Assembly: GCF_021432065.1 (NCBI RefSeq)
Contig: NZ_CP090364.1
Location: forward strand, 434,001-498,000
Origin: Photobacterium sp. TLY01
GTDB lineage: Bacteria; Pseudomonadota; Gammaproteobacteria; Enterobacterales; Vibrionaceae
Length of the DNA stretch: 64,000 nucleotides
Direction of reading: 5' to 3'
Positions 27,788 through 37,246 of the stretch are shown piece after piece (the first letter of the stretch is position 1; each line of letters begins with the position of its first letter). A program made the translations under genes and the position numbers. The notes under the pieces are model-generated. The model was not told the DNA's origin. It worked only from the letters and a program-made list of their open reading frames with translations, and did not search any database.

Positions 27788-28954
27788 TTAGTTTAACTGC
27801 CAGACATCAGCCTGACCGGGTTGATCGCCTTTCGTCCACCATTTCGCAGTGTAAAGCTGGCCCTGGTAGAGCACCTTGTCGCCGGCGACATAAACCTGAC
27901 TGGCAATCCACTCAGGGGCAGCCGGGACCACTTTGATATCCAGCTGGTAGGTGTATCCCTGATTTTTCAGGAAAACCTGGTTGCCGAACAAATCCTGAGC
28001 ATCAAAAGCGATCGTACCACCGCTGTCTTGCTTGCCGACCTGGACCATTTGCGGATAAGTCTGGTTGATTGTGGCAGCCAGATCTTCCGCCCAGATTCCC
28101 TGAGCCTGATTGGCTGTGGTAATGGCTAACTGCTCTGAGACAGTTTCCTGACCATTGTGATCAAAAATACGGAACCAGGCTGACTCACCGGGCTGTGCTA
28201 TGTCTGTTGCTTTGACATAAGCGCCCGCGCTGGTCCAGCTATCCGGTTGACCGCTGTCTGTGCCTGCAAAGCGGATGTCACTGCAGTTATAAAAACCTTC
28301 ACCGGCCGGGTCGGCGCGCTGCCAGCGTGTGAATAACACGGCATCGCCGGTACGATCCGTCGGCAGGGTGATGGTCATCTGGTAATACTTGAGGCCATTG
28401 ATTGTGGTGGTCGGCACATTCCCCACTTCAGCCACCAGATCCAGATCTGACCAGGCTAACGGTTGTGCCGCACTGTCGAAACCAGGCTTGCTGAGATAAA
28501 ACTTCCAGAAGCTGGGACTGTGCGGTGTTTCAGCACGGTACAGCAGTGTCAGCTGGCCATTGTCAGTAAGTTCGACCAGGGTTTTCTGCCAGTAAGGGGA
28601 GGGGAGATCGATGCCGGATTTTTTACTATCGGCACCTGAACACAGCGAGCCATCAGGAATGGCTTGCTCGACTGCAGCCTGATTATTGTAATCGGACACC
28701 AGGCGGGCAAACTCAGGTTTTTGGATAAAAGGATACCAGCCTGATTGTAAAAATGCGGCCCGGCAGGCGGCGTTTGGAATGGTTGAGCCGTCTGTGGTGT
28801 CCCAGTAGCCACCGTCACGGTCGCAGATTTCCTGTCTGGCCGGTGGATAGTCCATATATCCATGGGCGTGAACCGTCGCTGACAGTGAGCTGAGCACTGA
28901 AGTGATCGCAAAGCACAGCAGCCCTTTCCTCCATGAAGCGTGTTGAACTAACAT
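27788..28954 (-). CDS. AA10 lytic polysaccharide monooxygenase / chitin-binding protein
   Basis: A 388-residue secreted protein. The signal peptide ends ...SATVHA near residue 30, leaving the mature N-terminal histidine (HGYMDYPPARQEICD) that forms half of the copper histidine brace; the second is likely the His of ETPHSPSFWKFY. An AA10 domain (~180 residues) is followed by a GbpA-like middle domain (TDIAQPGESAWFRIFDHNGQ) and a C-terminal chitin-binding CBM5/12-type module (EWIASQVYVAGDKVLYQGQ, ending KWWTKGDQPGQADVWQLN). It oxidatively cleaves crystalline chitin. AAGGAGAGAGA supports the start. Confidence 0.93.
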   Translation of the reverse strand: MLVQHASWRKGLLCFAITSVLSSLSATVHAHGYMDYPPARQEICDRDGGYWDTTDGSTIPNAACRAAFLQSGWYPFIQKPEFARLVSDYNNQAAVEQAIPDGSLCSGADSKKSGIDLPSPYWQKTLVELTDNGQLTLLYRAETPHSPSFWKFYLSKPGFDSAAQPLAWSDLDLVAEVGNVPTTTINGLKYYQMTITLPTDRTGDAVLFTRWQRADPAGEGFYNCSDIRFAGTDSGQPDSWTSAGAYVKATDIAQPGESAWFRIFDHNGQETVSEQLAITTANQAQGIWAEDLAATINQTYPQMVQVGKQDSGGTIAFDAQDLFGNQVFLKNQGYTYQLDIKVVPAAPEWIASQVYVAGDKVLYQGQLYTAKWWTKGDQPGQADVWQLN

Positions 28955-29265
28955 TCTCTCTCCTTAAAACAAGTTGAATAGTGCGTCATTGCACCTAAGG
29001 GTTTGGACGAAGTGTGCTCGACAGGCAATTCATGGAATGTAAATAAGGGAAGTGATTCAAAACCTGAGATGATAATTTGCATCGCGTATTAAATACTTGG
29101 GACTAAAAGCGGGTTTCTTAGATGCCGTTGCTACTTTACTCGTTGATAGAGATCATATCAGTCACTCAGCCAGGTCGACAAAAAGCGGGCTGTGAGGCTT
29201 TGCAGCGCGTCCGAGCGGCTTTGGTGACAGCGATGCATCTGATGGCGTGAATGTGGCGACCAGGT
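28955..29265. other. Region upstream of the LPMO gene
   Basis: About 310 bp without a convincing gene, containing the LPMO leader and promoter. Short open frames here read through repeat sequence and show no family resemblance. The orphan repeat core starts at 29266. Confidence 0.4.
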
Positions 29266-29305
29266 GCGGCCGGCCAGGCCAGCGACAATGAATGCACTGC
29301 ATTCA
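29266..29305 (-). repeat. Orphan core of the tRNA-linked repeat
   Basis: In leftward direction a hairpin TGAATG-CAGTG-CATTCA is followed by TTGTCGCTGG and CCTGGCCGGCCGC, the same hairpin-plus-core arrangement as in the tRNA-linked units. The 3' flank (ACCTGGTCGCCAC) is not recognisably the end of a tRNA of this cluster, and no tRNA gene precedes it. It lies beyond the terminator of the upstream tRNA operon. Confidence 0.75.
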
Positions 29306-29374
29306 GGATGTCGAAACGCTGATGGCTGAGGAGAAGAGGATCTGATAGCTCTTGAGGTTTGTCGGGACACATAA

Positions 29375-29405
29375 AGAAAAACCCCGGTCTTTCGACCAGG
29401 GTTTC
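29375..29405 (-). terminator. Terminator of the upstream (seven-gene) tRNA operon
   Basis: Read leftward, AACCCTGGTC / GACCGGGGTT with loop GAAA (one G-U pair) is followed by TTTC TTT. It begins a few bases after repeat R2. Confidence 0.9.
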
Positions 29406-29410
29406 TGAAG

Positions 29411-29517
29411 TGGCTCCCCCTGCTGGACTTAACGCGGCCGGCCAGGCCAGCGACATTGAGCACGAAAGTGCTTACCAGTTTGGAGGATATACACTGCAGT
29501 GAAGCAATGTAATTAAT
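29411..29517 (-). repeat. tRNA-3'-end-linked repeat R2 (Asn type)
   Basis: A 107-bp unit following tRNA-Asn 29518-29593, ending with the exact last 20 bases of tRNA-Asn including CCA. Its hairpin is TAAGCAC-TTTC-GTGCTCA, with one unpaired A/C position, and it carries the same GC-rich core. It lies directly before the operon terminator, so no tRNA follows it. Confidence 0.93.
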
Positions 29518-29593
29518 TGGCTCCCCCTGCTGGACTTGAACCAGCGACATACGGATTAACAGTCCGCCGTTCTACCGACTGAACTAAGGGGGA
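29518..29593 (-). tRNA. tRNA-Asn(GUU)
   Basis: Identical to the other three tRNA-Asn copies; 76 bases with CCA. Separated by only six bases from the preceding tRNA-Phe. Confidence 0.97.
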
Positions 29594-29599
29594 ATTGTA

Positions 29600-29675
29600 T
29601 GGTGCCTCGAGGCGGAATCGAACCACCGACACGAGGATTTTCAATCCTCTGCTCTACCGACTGAGCTATCGAGGC
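29600..29675 (-). tRNA. tRNA-Phe(GAA)
   Basis: 76 bases with CCA, identical to the other tRNA-Phe copies. Confidence 0.97.
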
Positions 29676-29708
29676 AGAACAAAGATTAAAATCTTCGTTT
29701 TGCTTGTT

Positions 29709-29814
29709 TGGCTCCCCCTGCTGGATTTAACGCGGCCGGCCAGGCCAGCGACATTGAGCACATCGTGCTCACCAGTTTGGAGGTCATACACTGCAGTGAA
29801 GCAATGCATTTAAT
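29709..29814 (-). repeat. tRNA-3'-end-linked repeat R3 (Asn type)
   Basis: A 106-bp unit after tRNA-Asn 29815-29890. The 20-base tRNA end copy has one substitution (AAATCCAGC for AAGTCCAGC). Its hairpin is TGAGCAC-GAT-GTGCTCA, fully paired with a G-C where R1 has A-T. The core is identical to R1 and R2, and CCA is retained. Confidence 0.92.
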
Positions 29815-29890
29815 TGGCTCCCCCTGCTGGACTTGAACCAGCGACATACGGATTAACAGTCCGCCGTTCTACCGACTGAACTAAGGGGGA
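29815..29890 (-). tRNA. tRNA-Asn(GUU)
   Basis: 76 bases with CCA, anticodon GTT; followed by repeat R3. Confidence 0.97.
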
Positions 29891-29938
29891 ATTGTTTGTT
29901 ATTGTTTTGTCACTATCTGATGACACCACAATGAAATA

Positions 29939-30014
29939 TGGTGCCTCGAGGCGGAATCGAACCACCGACACGAGGATTTTCAATCCTCTGCTCTACCGAC
30001 TGAGCTATCGAGGC
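29939..30014 (-). tRNA. tRNA-Phe(GAA)
   Basis: 76 bases with CCA; followed by a 48-bp spacer without a repeat unit. Confidence 0.97.
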
Positions 30015-30047
30015 AGGGTAAAGCATGACTGCTTTACTCTCAATAAA

Positions 30048-30123
<76 letters not shown>

Positions 30124-30132
30124 ACACGAATT

Positions 30133-30239
30133 TGTGCCCCCCTGCTGGACTTAACGCGGCCGGCCAGGCCAGCGACATTGAGCACGAAAGTGCTTACCAG
30201 TTTGGAGGATATACACTGCAGTGAAGCAATGTAATTAAT
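30133..30239 (-). repeat. tRNA-3'-end-linked repeat R4 (Asn type, altered end)
   Basis: A 107-bp unit after tRNA-Asn 30240-30315, matching R2 except at its tRNA-like end. There the terminal AGCCA is changed so that the CCA is lost (CCAGCAGGGGGGCACA). The changed end can form a 6-bp hairpin (GGCACA / TGTGCC) that reaches into the 5' end of the following tRNA-Thr. Confidence 0.9.
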
Positions 30240-30315
30240 TGGCTCCCCCTGCTGGACTTGAACCAGCGACATACGGATTAACAGTCCGCCGTTCTACCGA
30301 CTGAACTAAGGGGGA
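30240..30315 (-). tRNA. tRNA-Asn(GUU)
   Basis: 76 bases with CCA; second gene of the upstream operon, followed by R4. Confidence 0.97.
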
Positions 30316-30358
30316 ATTGTCTTGCTTATGACGTTACCAGAACACCATAAATAAATAA

Positions 30359-30434
30359 TGGTGCCTCGAGGCGGAATCGAACCACCGACACGAGGATTTT
30401 CAATCCTCTGCTCTACCGACTGAGCTATCGAGGC
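30359..30434 (-). tRNA. tRNA-Phe(GAA)
   Basis: 76 bases with CCA; first gene of the upstream operon. Separated from tRNA-Asn by a 43-bp spacer nearly identical to the one at 25407-25449. Confidence 0.97.
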
Positions 30435-30445
30435 AACGGAGCGCT

Positions 30446-30474
30446 ATTAAACGGGTTTTGGCTCTCATCGTCAA
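30446..30474 (-). promoter_or_regulatory. Promoter of the seven-gene tRNA operon
   Basis: Read leftward: -35 TTGACG (30474-30469), 17-bp spacer, -10 TTTAAT (30451-30446), discriminator AGCGCTCC. It is the same design as the promoter at 25642-25670, indicating that the two operons arose by duplication. Confidence 0.9.
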
Positions 30475-30585
30475 TACCTTTTTCCATAAAAAAGTGCGAT
30501 TGTCGATTGCTTGCTCGCTTTTTGTTCGCTGCGGTTCAGGAGTCAGCACTATTCCTGTCATTTAGCGCAAAGTGATTACTCTGTA

Positions 30586-31722
30586 TCAGGTTTTTCCGTT
30601 GTTGAACTCTTTTTGATAGCGGGTCACTTTCTCTAAATAACGGCGCGCTTCTGCTTTGGGATGCTTGTTGGTTAGTGCCCAATAAACCTGATTCGGCTGC
30701 AGCTGATTTAAATCCTGCATGGCCCGTTTACGGTTGCGATTGAACGCGCTCAACACGCCGCCGGTGCCGCCATTATAGGCTGAGATCATACTGTAGTGCA
30801 GCGACAGCGGGTTGCGGACCTCTTTCAGATAGCGGTTTTGCAGCAGGTAAAAATAGGCGGTGCCAGTATCGATATTTTTCGCCGGATCAAACAAATATTG
30901 CGGGGAAGGCTGCCCGGCTTGCTTTTTCACCAGCTTAAAGACATCTGCGCCGGCGGTTTTCGGCACAACCTGCATCAGGCCATAGGCATTGGCCGGGCTG
31001 ACGGCATAAGGGTTGAAGCTGCTTTCAGTTTTAATGATGGCGTAAATGAGGTCTTCTTTAATGCCATAACGGCGAGCGGCATCCCGCACAATGTCAGCGT
31101 ATTTGTAGCTTCGCTTACTGACGTGATCGGCCACCATGGGGATATCGACGTAGTAGGCCTGCTGAAAGCGCACCTGCTTTTTCTTGAGCTGGTTGTTGAC
31201 CAGATACTCGGCATAACGCTTCGCCCGCCAGGACCATTCAATGGATTTACCATCCTGATCCAGCACCTGGCCCAGTAAAAACGGGCTGCCGCTCAGGGCA
31301 AAATCCTGGGCAGAATACAGATCGACTTCCGCAGGATCGGCCGGCGTGAGCAGTGTGGTTGCGATGGCATTGATCAGGTGTTGTTTGGGGTTGGTGGTCG
31401 CGACGGTTTCAATGGTCACGACCCCTTTATCGAAATCAACATGGGCCCGGCTCTGGTAGCCATCGGTATATTTGACGTAGTGGCGCTTGCTGGCAATGAG
31501 GACGTTATCATCCCCCCAGCGTTGCTTCACCTGGCCACTGAAAGTATGGATGAGACGGTCAAGAGCCGCGGTATCTTTGGTAAATTGTCCGGGCAATGGC
31601 GCCAGATTTTTGGCAAACCGATTGGTCGGTGCGTAATTCACACCATAGATATTTTCAACCAGTTCACGGCTGCAACCACTCAGGCTTAGTGCCAGTGTGG
31701 CAAGAAAGAGTATTTTTTTCAT
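30586..31722 (-). CDS. mltC: Membrane-bound lytic murein transglycosylase C
   Basis: A 378-residue outer-membrane lipoprotein cleaving peptidoglycan to 1,6-anhydro products. The lipobox LSLSGC (Cys about residue 16) follows a short signal. The N-terminal MltC domain is followed by an SLT domain with catalytic Glu in IIKTESSFNPYAVSPANAYG and the motif GLMQVVP. The start at 31722 (MKKILFLATLAL) fits a lipoprotein signal; an ATG three codons earlier is possible. It follows yggX and mutY in the same direction, as in E. coli. Confidence 0.94.
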   Translation of the reverse strand: MKKILFLATLALSLSGCSRELVENIYGVNYAPTNRFAKNLAPLPGQFTKDTAALDRLIHTFSGQVKQRWGDDNVLIASKRHYVKYTDGYQSRAHVDFDKGVVTIETVATTNPKQHLINAIATTLLTPADPAEVDLYSAQDFALSGSPFLLGQVLDQDGKSIEWSWRAKRYAEYLVNNQLKKKQVRFQQAYYVDIPMVADHVSKRSYKYADIVRDAARRYGIKEDLIYAIIKTESSFNPYAVSPANAYGLMQVVPKTAGADVFKLVKKQAGQPSPQYLFDPAKNIDTGTAYFYLLQNRYLKEVRNPLSLHYSMISAYNGGTGGVLSAFNRNRKRAMQDLNQLQPNQVYWALTNKHPKAEARRYLEKVTRYQKEFNNGKT

Positions 31723-31852
31723 GTGATTCATATAAAAAATGACATTACTTGCGTTGAGCAAATCATGTCATTTTATGATTGTTCACGGTACGTTTTTCAG
31801 GCATCGGCGCCTGAGAACGTGACATTCGTGCACATGAAACCGGCGTTGAGTG

Positions 31853-32125
31853 TTACTCGCTTGGCGGTGTGTAACCGTCGATGATCACATCCTGACCTTC
31901 GAACAGGAACTTCACCATTTCTGTTTCCAGCAGCTTGCGGTGCTCCGGATCCATCATGTTCAGTTTTTTCTCATTGATCAGCATGGTCTGTTTGCTTTGC
32001 CACTCAGCCCAGGCTTCTTTTGAAATGTTATCGAAAATACGTTTACCCAGTTCACCCGGGTACAGCTGGAAATCCAGACCATCGGCTTCTTTCTTCAATC
32101 GGGCACAAAATACAGTACGGCTCAT
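31853..32125 (-). CDS. yggX: Probable Fe(2+)-trafficking protein YggX
   Basis: A 90-residue cytoplasmic protein beginning [19 protein letters not shown], matching the YggX family that protects iron-sulphur clusters from oxidation. The conserved early Cys7 is present. A GAGGATCCC ribosome site precedes it. It lies between mutY, itself an Fe-S enzyme, and mltC, the usual order. Confidence 0.95.
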   Translation of the reverse strand: MSRTVFCARLKKEADGLDFQLYPGELGKRIFDNISKEAWAEWQSKQTMLINEKKLNMMDPEHRKLLETEMVKFLFEGQDVIIDGYTPPSE

Positions 32126-32239
32126 GGGATCCTCAATTTTGATGAGTGGGCAGCCTGCATGGCTGCCTGAATCGAATTTCTGGGGCTAGTTTCCTGCTTC
32201 TGTCTGCAGGATTCAAGTTTGTTGCGTGCAGGATTTGCC

Positions 32240-33253
32240 TCAGGCGCGTTTTTCAATGAATTTACGGATTGGCGTCGGCAGGCCTAAATCACTCAGGGCA
32301 TCCATGGCAAACCACTGCTGGTTACCGGTCTGATCGCTCAGGCGATCCACCGACCAGACGCTGGCGTTCAGTTTGTAATGGGTGAAGGTATGTTTGAAGG
32401 TGCCTTTGAGCTCAACATGGCCTCCGAGCTGTTCGGGTTCCAGGTAGATTTGCGGCAGACACCAGAGTGCCCCCCAAATGCCATTCTCTTCCCGTTTTTC
32501 CAGTAGCAGCTGACCCTCAGATTCGATCCACAGAAACTGGCCGGGCCGGGTCGGGACAACTTTTTTCGGTTTGGGTGTCGGCAGGTCGGCGACGCGGTCG
32601 GTATTAAAGGCGATACATTGGTCCTGAAAAGCGCAGTCACCGCAGGTTGGATTTTTCGGTTTACAGACGGTTGCTCCCATGTCGAGCAGCCCCTGTGCAA
32701 ACGCCCGGTTGTTTTGCTGCGGGGTGAATTGTTCAGCATGGTGCCAGAGCTGTTTGTCGACCTGAGTGGTGCCCGGCACGCCTTCAATGCCAAAGAAACG
32801 ACAGAACAGACGTTTAACGTTGCCGTCAACAATCGGGCCATAGGTATTGTAGGCAAATGAAGCAATGGCTCCGGCGGTATAGCGGCCGACGCCCGGAATT
32901 TTCAGCAGTTGATCAACCTGTGCCGGAAACTCGCCCGCACAGGCATCGGTGACATAAAGGGCGGCTTTTCTCAGATTGCGGGCACGGGAGTAATAGCCCA
33001 GTCCCTGCCAGTGGTTCATGACGTCATCTTCGGTGGCGGCGGCCAGTGCTTCAATGGTCGGGAAGCTGTCCATCCAGCGTTCAAAGTAGGGGATAACCGT
33101 GGCCACCTGCGTTTGCTGAAGCATGATTTCGGAGACCAGCACCCGGTAAGGGGTTGGATTGAGCTGCCAAGGCAAGTCATGGCGGCCATGGGTTTGCTGC
33201 CATTGGATCAGACGATCCTGAAAGGTTTCGGGTGGCAAAGGAAATTGCTTCAT
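32240..33253 (-). CDS. mutY: Adenine DNA glycosylase
   Basis: A 337-residue base-excision glycosylase removing A opposite 8-oxoG. The helix-hairpin-helix GVG...IPGVGRYTAGAIASFAY with catalytic Asp in PIVDGNVKRLF, the [4Fe-4S] cysteines in CKPKNPTCGDCAFQDQC, and a C-terminal NUDIX-like recognition domain are all present. The start at 33253 (MKQFPLPPE) gives normal length; the frame extends upstream without a ribosome site. Confidence 0.95.
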   Translation of the reverse strand: MKQFPLPPETFQDRLIQWQQTHGRHDLPWQLNPTPYRVLVSEIMLQQTQVATVIPYFERWMDSFPTIEALAAATEDDVMNHWQGLGYYSRARNLRKAALYVTDACAGEFPAQVDQLLKIPGVGRYTAGAIASFAYNTYGPIVDGNVKRLFCRFFGIEGVPGTTQVDKQLWHHAEQFTPQQNNRAFAQGLLDMGATVCKPKNPTCGDCAFQDQCIAFNTDRVADLPTPKPKKVVPTRPGQFLWIESEGQLLLEKREENGIWGALWCLPQIYLEPEQLGGHVELKGTFKHTFTHYKLNASVWSVDRLSDQTGNQQWFAMDALSDLGLPTPIRKFIEKRA

Positions 33254-33545
33254 AAAATTATCTTCACAGTGCTGCTGAATCTGACCGCGCTTCAGTATGA
33301 ACAACATCATCTGAGTGCCGCAGTGCATTGATATTCTTTGACTTGAGCCCGGTTGTCGCACGATGGTTTATCTACGACCCTGAGCCTGCTTTATTCGAGT
33401 TGACCATCCGGCCGACATTGCGGTGACGATTGCACCACATTCCGGGGCCGGCTTCAATGCGAAGACGGCACTTGCACTCAGCCGTGAACTTTGGATAATG
33501 CCGGATCCATTAGTGCCAAACACTCCAAATTTTAGGTAAGGACCC

Positions 33546-34283
33546 ATGAGCCAAGAATCCAGAACAAACGCTGACGTCACCCTGACGGAATATACAGAAG
33601 ACGGTAAGCTGGTACGCAAGATCCGCAGCTTTGTGCGTCGTGAAGGCCGTTTAACCAAGGGCCAGCAACTGGCGCTGGAAAATAACTGGTCGGCTATGGG
33701 GATTGATTTTGATAAGCAGCCGCTGAACTGGACAGAGGTGTATGGCCGTGAAGGCCATGTGGTGCTGGAAATTGGCTTTGGGATGGGCGCCTCTCTGGTT
33801 GAAATGGCAAAGAATGCGCCAGAGAAAAACTTTATCGGGATTGAAGTGCACAGCCCGGGCGTCGGAGCCTGTCTGATGGCCGCAGAAGCGGAAGGTCTGA
33901 CGAATCTGCGCGTGATGTGTCATGACGCCGTCGAAGTGTTTGAGTATATGATCCCGGATGGCAGCCTGGACACAGTTCAGTTGTTCTTCCCGGATCCATG
34001 GCACAAAGCCCGTCACCACAAGCGCCGTATTGTGCAGCCTGCTTTTGTGGAAATGGTGCGTAAAAAGCTGAAAATCGGCGGTATTTTCCATATGGCAACA
34101 GACTGGGAAAACTACGCTGAGCATATGGTGGAAGTGATGAAAGCTGCACCGGGTTATGAGAACACGGCCACTGACGGGGATTACATTCCGCGTCCGGACG
34201 AACGTCCGCTGACTAAGTTCGAAGCCCGCGGGCATCGTCTGGGTCACGGTGTGTGGGATATGAAGTTCGCGCGTACAGAATAA
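33546..34283 (+). CDS. trmB: tRNA (guanine-N7-)-methyltransferase
   Basis: A 245-residue SAM-dependent methyltransferase making m7G46 in tRNA variable loops. The SAM motif [17 protein letters not shown] (about residues 73-89) and the catalytic-region motif [18 protein letters not shown] (about 149-166) are intact. It is divergent from mutY across a ~290-bp region and is followed by a terminator and glsB. Confidence 0.95.
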   Translation: MSQESRTNADVTLTEYTEDGKLVRKIRSFVRREGRLTKGQQLALENNWSAMGIDFDKQPLNWTEVYGREGHVVLEIGFGMGASLVEMAKNAPEKNFIGIEVHSPGVGACLMAAEAEGLTNLRVMCHDAVEVFEYMIPDGSLDTVQLFFPDPWHKARHHKRRIVQPAFVEMVRKKLKIGGIFHMATDWENYAEHMVEVMKAAPGYENTATDGDYIPRPDERPLTKFEARGHRLGHGVWDMKFARTE

Positions 34284-34353
34284 TGTGCTATGGTTCAAAG
34301 CCATTGCGGGGCAACATAGAGTAAGATGTTGACCTGAAAACATGATTAGCCTG

Positions 34354-34381
34354 AAAAGCCAGCCTCTGCGTTGGCTTTTTT
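34354..34381 (+). terminator. Terminator of trmB
   Basis: AAAAGCCA / TGGCTTTT with a ~10-base loop followed by T residues, ahead of glsB. Confidence 0.75.
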
Positions 34382-34399
34382 GTCCTCTGGAGAGAGTGA

Positions 34400-35320
34400 A
34401 TGAAGCCCAGTAAGCAGTTGCTGAATGACATTCTGGAAGAAGTCAGACCCTTAATCGGCCAGGGCAAAGTTGCCGACTATATCCCCGCGCTGGCACAGGT
34501 TCCCGCGAACAGGCTGGGTATTGCCGTTTGCTATAACGATGGTGAAATTATTCAGGCTGGCGACAGCGAAGAAGGCTTCTCCATCCAGTCGATCTCCAAA
34601 GTGCTGAGTCTGACGCTGGCTATGACTCTCTATGAGGCCGATGAAATCTGGTCCCGGGTCGGAAAAGAGCCGTCGGGACATGCGTTTAATTCCATGATCC
34701 AGCTGGAGCTGGAGCAGGGGATTCCGCGTAATCCTTTCATTAATGCCGGTGCGCTGGTGGTGTCGGATCTGCTGCACAGCCGTCTGTCGGCACCGCAATA
34801 CCGGATGCTGGAGCTGGTGCGCAGTCTGGCGTGTAACCCGGATGTTGCCTACGACAAGGACGTGGCTGCATCGGAAATGCAACACAGCGATCGCAATGCG
34901 GCGATTGCCTATCTGATGCGGGCATTCGGCAACTTCAACAACGATGTTGTGCCTGTGCTGGGGAATTATTTCGGCTACTGTGCACTCAAAATGAGTTGTG
35001 TTGATCTGGCCCGGACCTTCAGCTACCTGGCCAACAAAGGCATGCCACTGGGCACAGATACCCCGCTGATTTCGCCCACACAAAGCAAACAAATCAATGC
35101 ACTGCTGGCAACCTGCGGTCTGTATGATGGTGCCGGTGAGTTTGCCTATCGTGTCGGCATGCCGGGTAAATCCGGAGTGGGGGGCGGTATTGTTGCGATT
35201 GTGCCGGGGGAAATGTCGATTGCCGTCTGGTCGCCCGAGCTGGATGCCTCGGGCAATTCAGTGGCCGGCACTGCCGCGCTGGCGCTGCTGGCAGAGCGCA
35301 TCGGCCGCTCTATTTTCTGA
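34400..35320 (+). CDS. glsB: Glutaminase (serine-dependent beta-lactamase fold)
   Basis: A 306-residue glutaminase converting glutamine to glutamate and ammonia, with the SxxK-type active site in [15 protein letters not shown] (about residues 61-75) and the conserved [10 protein letters not shown] and [15 protein letters not shown] motifs. Length matches the family. A GGAGAGAG ribosome site is present. The ammonia released could support acid tolerance, as in E. coli. It converges on hemW. Confidence 0.94.
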   Translation: MKPSKQLLNDILEEVRPLIGQGKVADYIPALAQVPANRLGIAVCYNDGEIIQAGDSEEGFSIQSISKVLSLTLAMTLYEADEIWSRVGKEPSGHAFNSMIQLELEQGIPRNPFINAGALVVSDLLHSRLSAPQYRMLELVRSLACNPDVAYDKDVAASEMQHSDRNAAIAYLMRAFGNFNNDVVPVLGNYFGYCALKMSCVDLARTFSYLANKGMPLGTDTPLISPTQSKQINALLATCGLYDGAGEFAYRVGMPGKSGVGGGIVAIVPGEMSIAVWSPELDASGNSVAGTAALALLAERIGRSIF

Positions 35321-35353
35321 CCGTCCCCGAACTTCTGTGTGGACGAGTAACAA

Positions 35354-35377
35354 TCGCTGGCAGCAGGCTGCCAGCGA
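35354..35377. repeat. Strong hairpin between glsB and hemW
   Basis: A perfect 11-bp inverted repeat (TCGCTGGCAGC / GCTGCCAGCGA) with a 2-base loop between convergent genes; no T tract, so it is probably a transcript-end hairpin rather than a classical terminator. Confidence 0.7.
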
Positions 35378-35388
35378 ATCATAGCCTG

Positions 35389-36549
35389 TTACTGGTCTTC
35401 CTCGACAAAAGCGGCCAGTAAATCATTCAAAAAGAGCTTTCCCTGTTCGGTGATTTGCCAGTGATCGCCCTGATCCAGCAGATATTGTTTGTCCAGCGCC
35501 CAGCTGATCGGCTGTTGAATACTGTCCAGCGACAGGCCGGTCCGCTCGACATAGTCCCGTTTCGGACAGGCCTCCAGCAAGCGGAAACGGTTCATGAAAA
35601 ACTCGAACGGACGCTCTTCATCACCGACCTGGGTTTCCTGATCCAAATATGCTTTTTTCGGATTGAGATAACCGCGCGGGTGCTTCACTTTCACGGTACG
35701 GGTGATGCGACCGTCAGCAAAGCTCACCTTGCCGTGGGCGCCGCAGCCGATGCCAAGGTAATCCCCAAAGCGCCAGTAATTGAGGTTGTGCTGGCACTGC
35801 ATGCCGGGTTTGCTGTAACCGGAAATTTCATACTGCTGATAACCGGCCTCGGCCAGCAGCACATGGCCCTGTTCGAAAATATCCCACAGATCATCGTCAT
35901 CCGGCAGAGTCGGCGGTTTGGAATAAAACAGCGTATTGGGCTCGATCGTCAGCTGATACCAGGACAGATGCGGCGGGTTCAGGGCGATTGCTTGCCTGAG
36001 ATCCGACATGGCATCTTCAACGGACTGATCCGGCAGGCCATGCATCAGATCCAGGTTAAAGCTGTTCAGCCCGGCCTCTTGAGCCAGCCCGGCTGCGCGC
36101 ACCGCTTCACCTTTGCCGTGAATCCGGCCAAGGCGTTTGAGCTTGTCATCCTGAAAACTCTGCACGCCGATAGAGATCCGGTTGACGCCCACCTCGCGGT
36201 AGGCCTGAAACCGGCCGGCTTCCACTGTGCCTGGATTGGCTTCCATGGTGATTTCAATCTTGTCACTGAACGGGATTCTGGCCTCAATGCCTGCCAGCAG
36301 CCGTCCGATCTCCGGTGCGGAAATCAGGCTCGGGGTGCCGCCACCGATAAAAATGGAATGCAGCGCCCGGCTGCCATCGGCCAGCTGATAGCGATCAAGA
36401 TCGATCGCCAGATCCTCTAGCAGGGCGTCAATGTAATCCAGCTCGGGAATGTCGTGCTTCAGCGCATGAGAGTTGAAATCGCAGTAGGGACATTTCTGGA
36501 CACACCAGGGAATGTGGACATACAGGCTCAGTGGTGGCGGTACTAACAT
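35389..36549 (-). CDS. hemW: Radical SAM heme chaperone HemW
   Basis: A 386-residue HemN-like radical SAM protein. The cluster motif is WCVQKCPYCDFNSHAL (CxxxCxxC, about residues 16-31), followed by IFIGGGTPSLI and the HemN C-terminal domain. Lacking the extra HemN cysteine pattern, it fits HemW, a heme chaperone, rather than a true coproporphyrinogen oxidase. Its ATG overlaps the rdgB stop by one base (ATGA-like TGATG), so translation is coupled. Confidence 0.93.
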   Translation of the reverse strand: MLVPPPLSLYVHIPWCVQKCPYCDFNSHALKHDIPELDYIDALLEDLAIDLDRYQLADGSRALHSIFIGGGTPSLISAPEIGRLLAGIEARIPFSDKIEITMEANPGTVEAGRFQAYREVGVNRISIGVQSFQDDKLKRLGRIHGKGEAVRAAGLAQEAGLNSFNLDLMHGLPDQSVEDAMSDLRQAIALNPPHLSWYQLTIEPNTLFYSKPPTLPDDDDLWDIFEQGHVLLAEAGYQQYEISGYSKPGMQCQHNLNYWRFGDYLGIGCGAHGKVSFADGRITRTVKVKHPRGYLNPKKAYLDQETQVGDEERPFEFFMNRFRLLEACPKRDYVERTGLSLDSIQQPISWALDKQYLLDQGDHWQITEQGKLFLNDLLAAFVEEDQ

Positions 36550-37142
36550 CAGGCGTCCTTCAGAGCAGCAAAGAGGTGTTGCAAGGCTTTGCCGCGGTGT
36601 GACAATTGCTTTTTATGTTCAGGGGAGAGCTCGGCTGAGGCGCAATCGGCTTCCGGTACCCAGAAAATCGGATCATAGCCAAAGCCATTCTCGCCTCTGG
36701 CCTGGCGGAGAATACGGCCTTCCCATTTACCGTGGCAAACCAGCGGTGTCGGATCATCGGCATGGCGCATCATCACCAGCACACAGTGGAAGCGGGCGGT
36801 GCGTTCAGCCTCCGGTACGTCTTTCATGGCATCAAGCAACTTTTCCAGATTCGCCTGATCACTGGCGCCTGCTCCGGCATAACGGGCCGAGTAAATCCCG
36901 GGTGCGCCTTTGAGAGCATCCACTTCCAGACCGGAATCATCAGCAATTGCGGGCAGGCCGGTTTCTCTGGCGGCGTGACGCGCTTTAATGATGGCATTTT
37001 CAATGAATGTCGTGCCGGTTTCGGCCACATCAGAGACGTTGAGATCCGTCTGGGCGATGACCTCGAAACCGAAATCGGCAAGCAAGTTGGCCATTTCACT
37101 GACTTTCCCCTGGTTGCCGGTCGCAAGTACTAATTTGCTCAT
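36549..37142 (-). CDS. rdgB: XTP/dITP diphosphatase (non-canonical purine NTPase)
   Basis: A 197-residue Ham1/RdgB enzyme cleaving dITP and XTP to keep deaminated purines out of DNA. The start motif [14 protein letters not shown] and the [22 protein letters not shown] segment are intact, as is the C-terminal SHRGKAL. The start at 37142 gives the family N terminus; the longer frame upstream has no ribosome site. Confidence 0.95.
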   Translation of the reverse strand: MSKLVLATGNQGKVSEMANLLADFGFEVIAQTDLNVSDVAETGTTFIENAIIKARHAARETGLPAIADDSGLEVDALKGAPGIYSARYAGAGASDQANLEKLLDAMKDVPEAERTARFHCVLVMMRHADDPTPLVCHGKWEGRILRQARGENGFGYDPIFWVPEADCASAELSPEHKKQLSHRGKALQHLFAALKDA

Positions 37143-37246
37143 GAAGACTCCTGGTCTGTAAGGCTGGGGCGCTATGATACCCACAGCCAGAGCAAATGCC
37201 AAAGACAGAAAAGAAGCGTGCTCTGTTGCTTTTCTGCTGGCGCGGC

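Noticed and set aside
25886..28954. Treating the chemoreceptor-LPMO pair as a mobile island
   Set aside because: No integrase, insertion sequence or att-like boundary for the pair is visible; base composition is like the neighbours.
29158..29550. 130- and 96-codon minus-strand frames upstream of the LPMO gene
   Set aside because: They read through the repeat core, the tRNA terminator and R2; there is no ribosome site and no family resemblance.
35455..36420. 321-codon plus-strand frame
   Set aside because: Antisense shadow of hemW, whose radical SAM motifs are intact.
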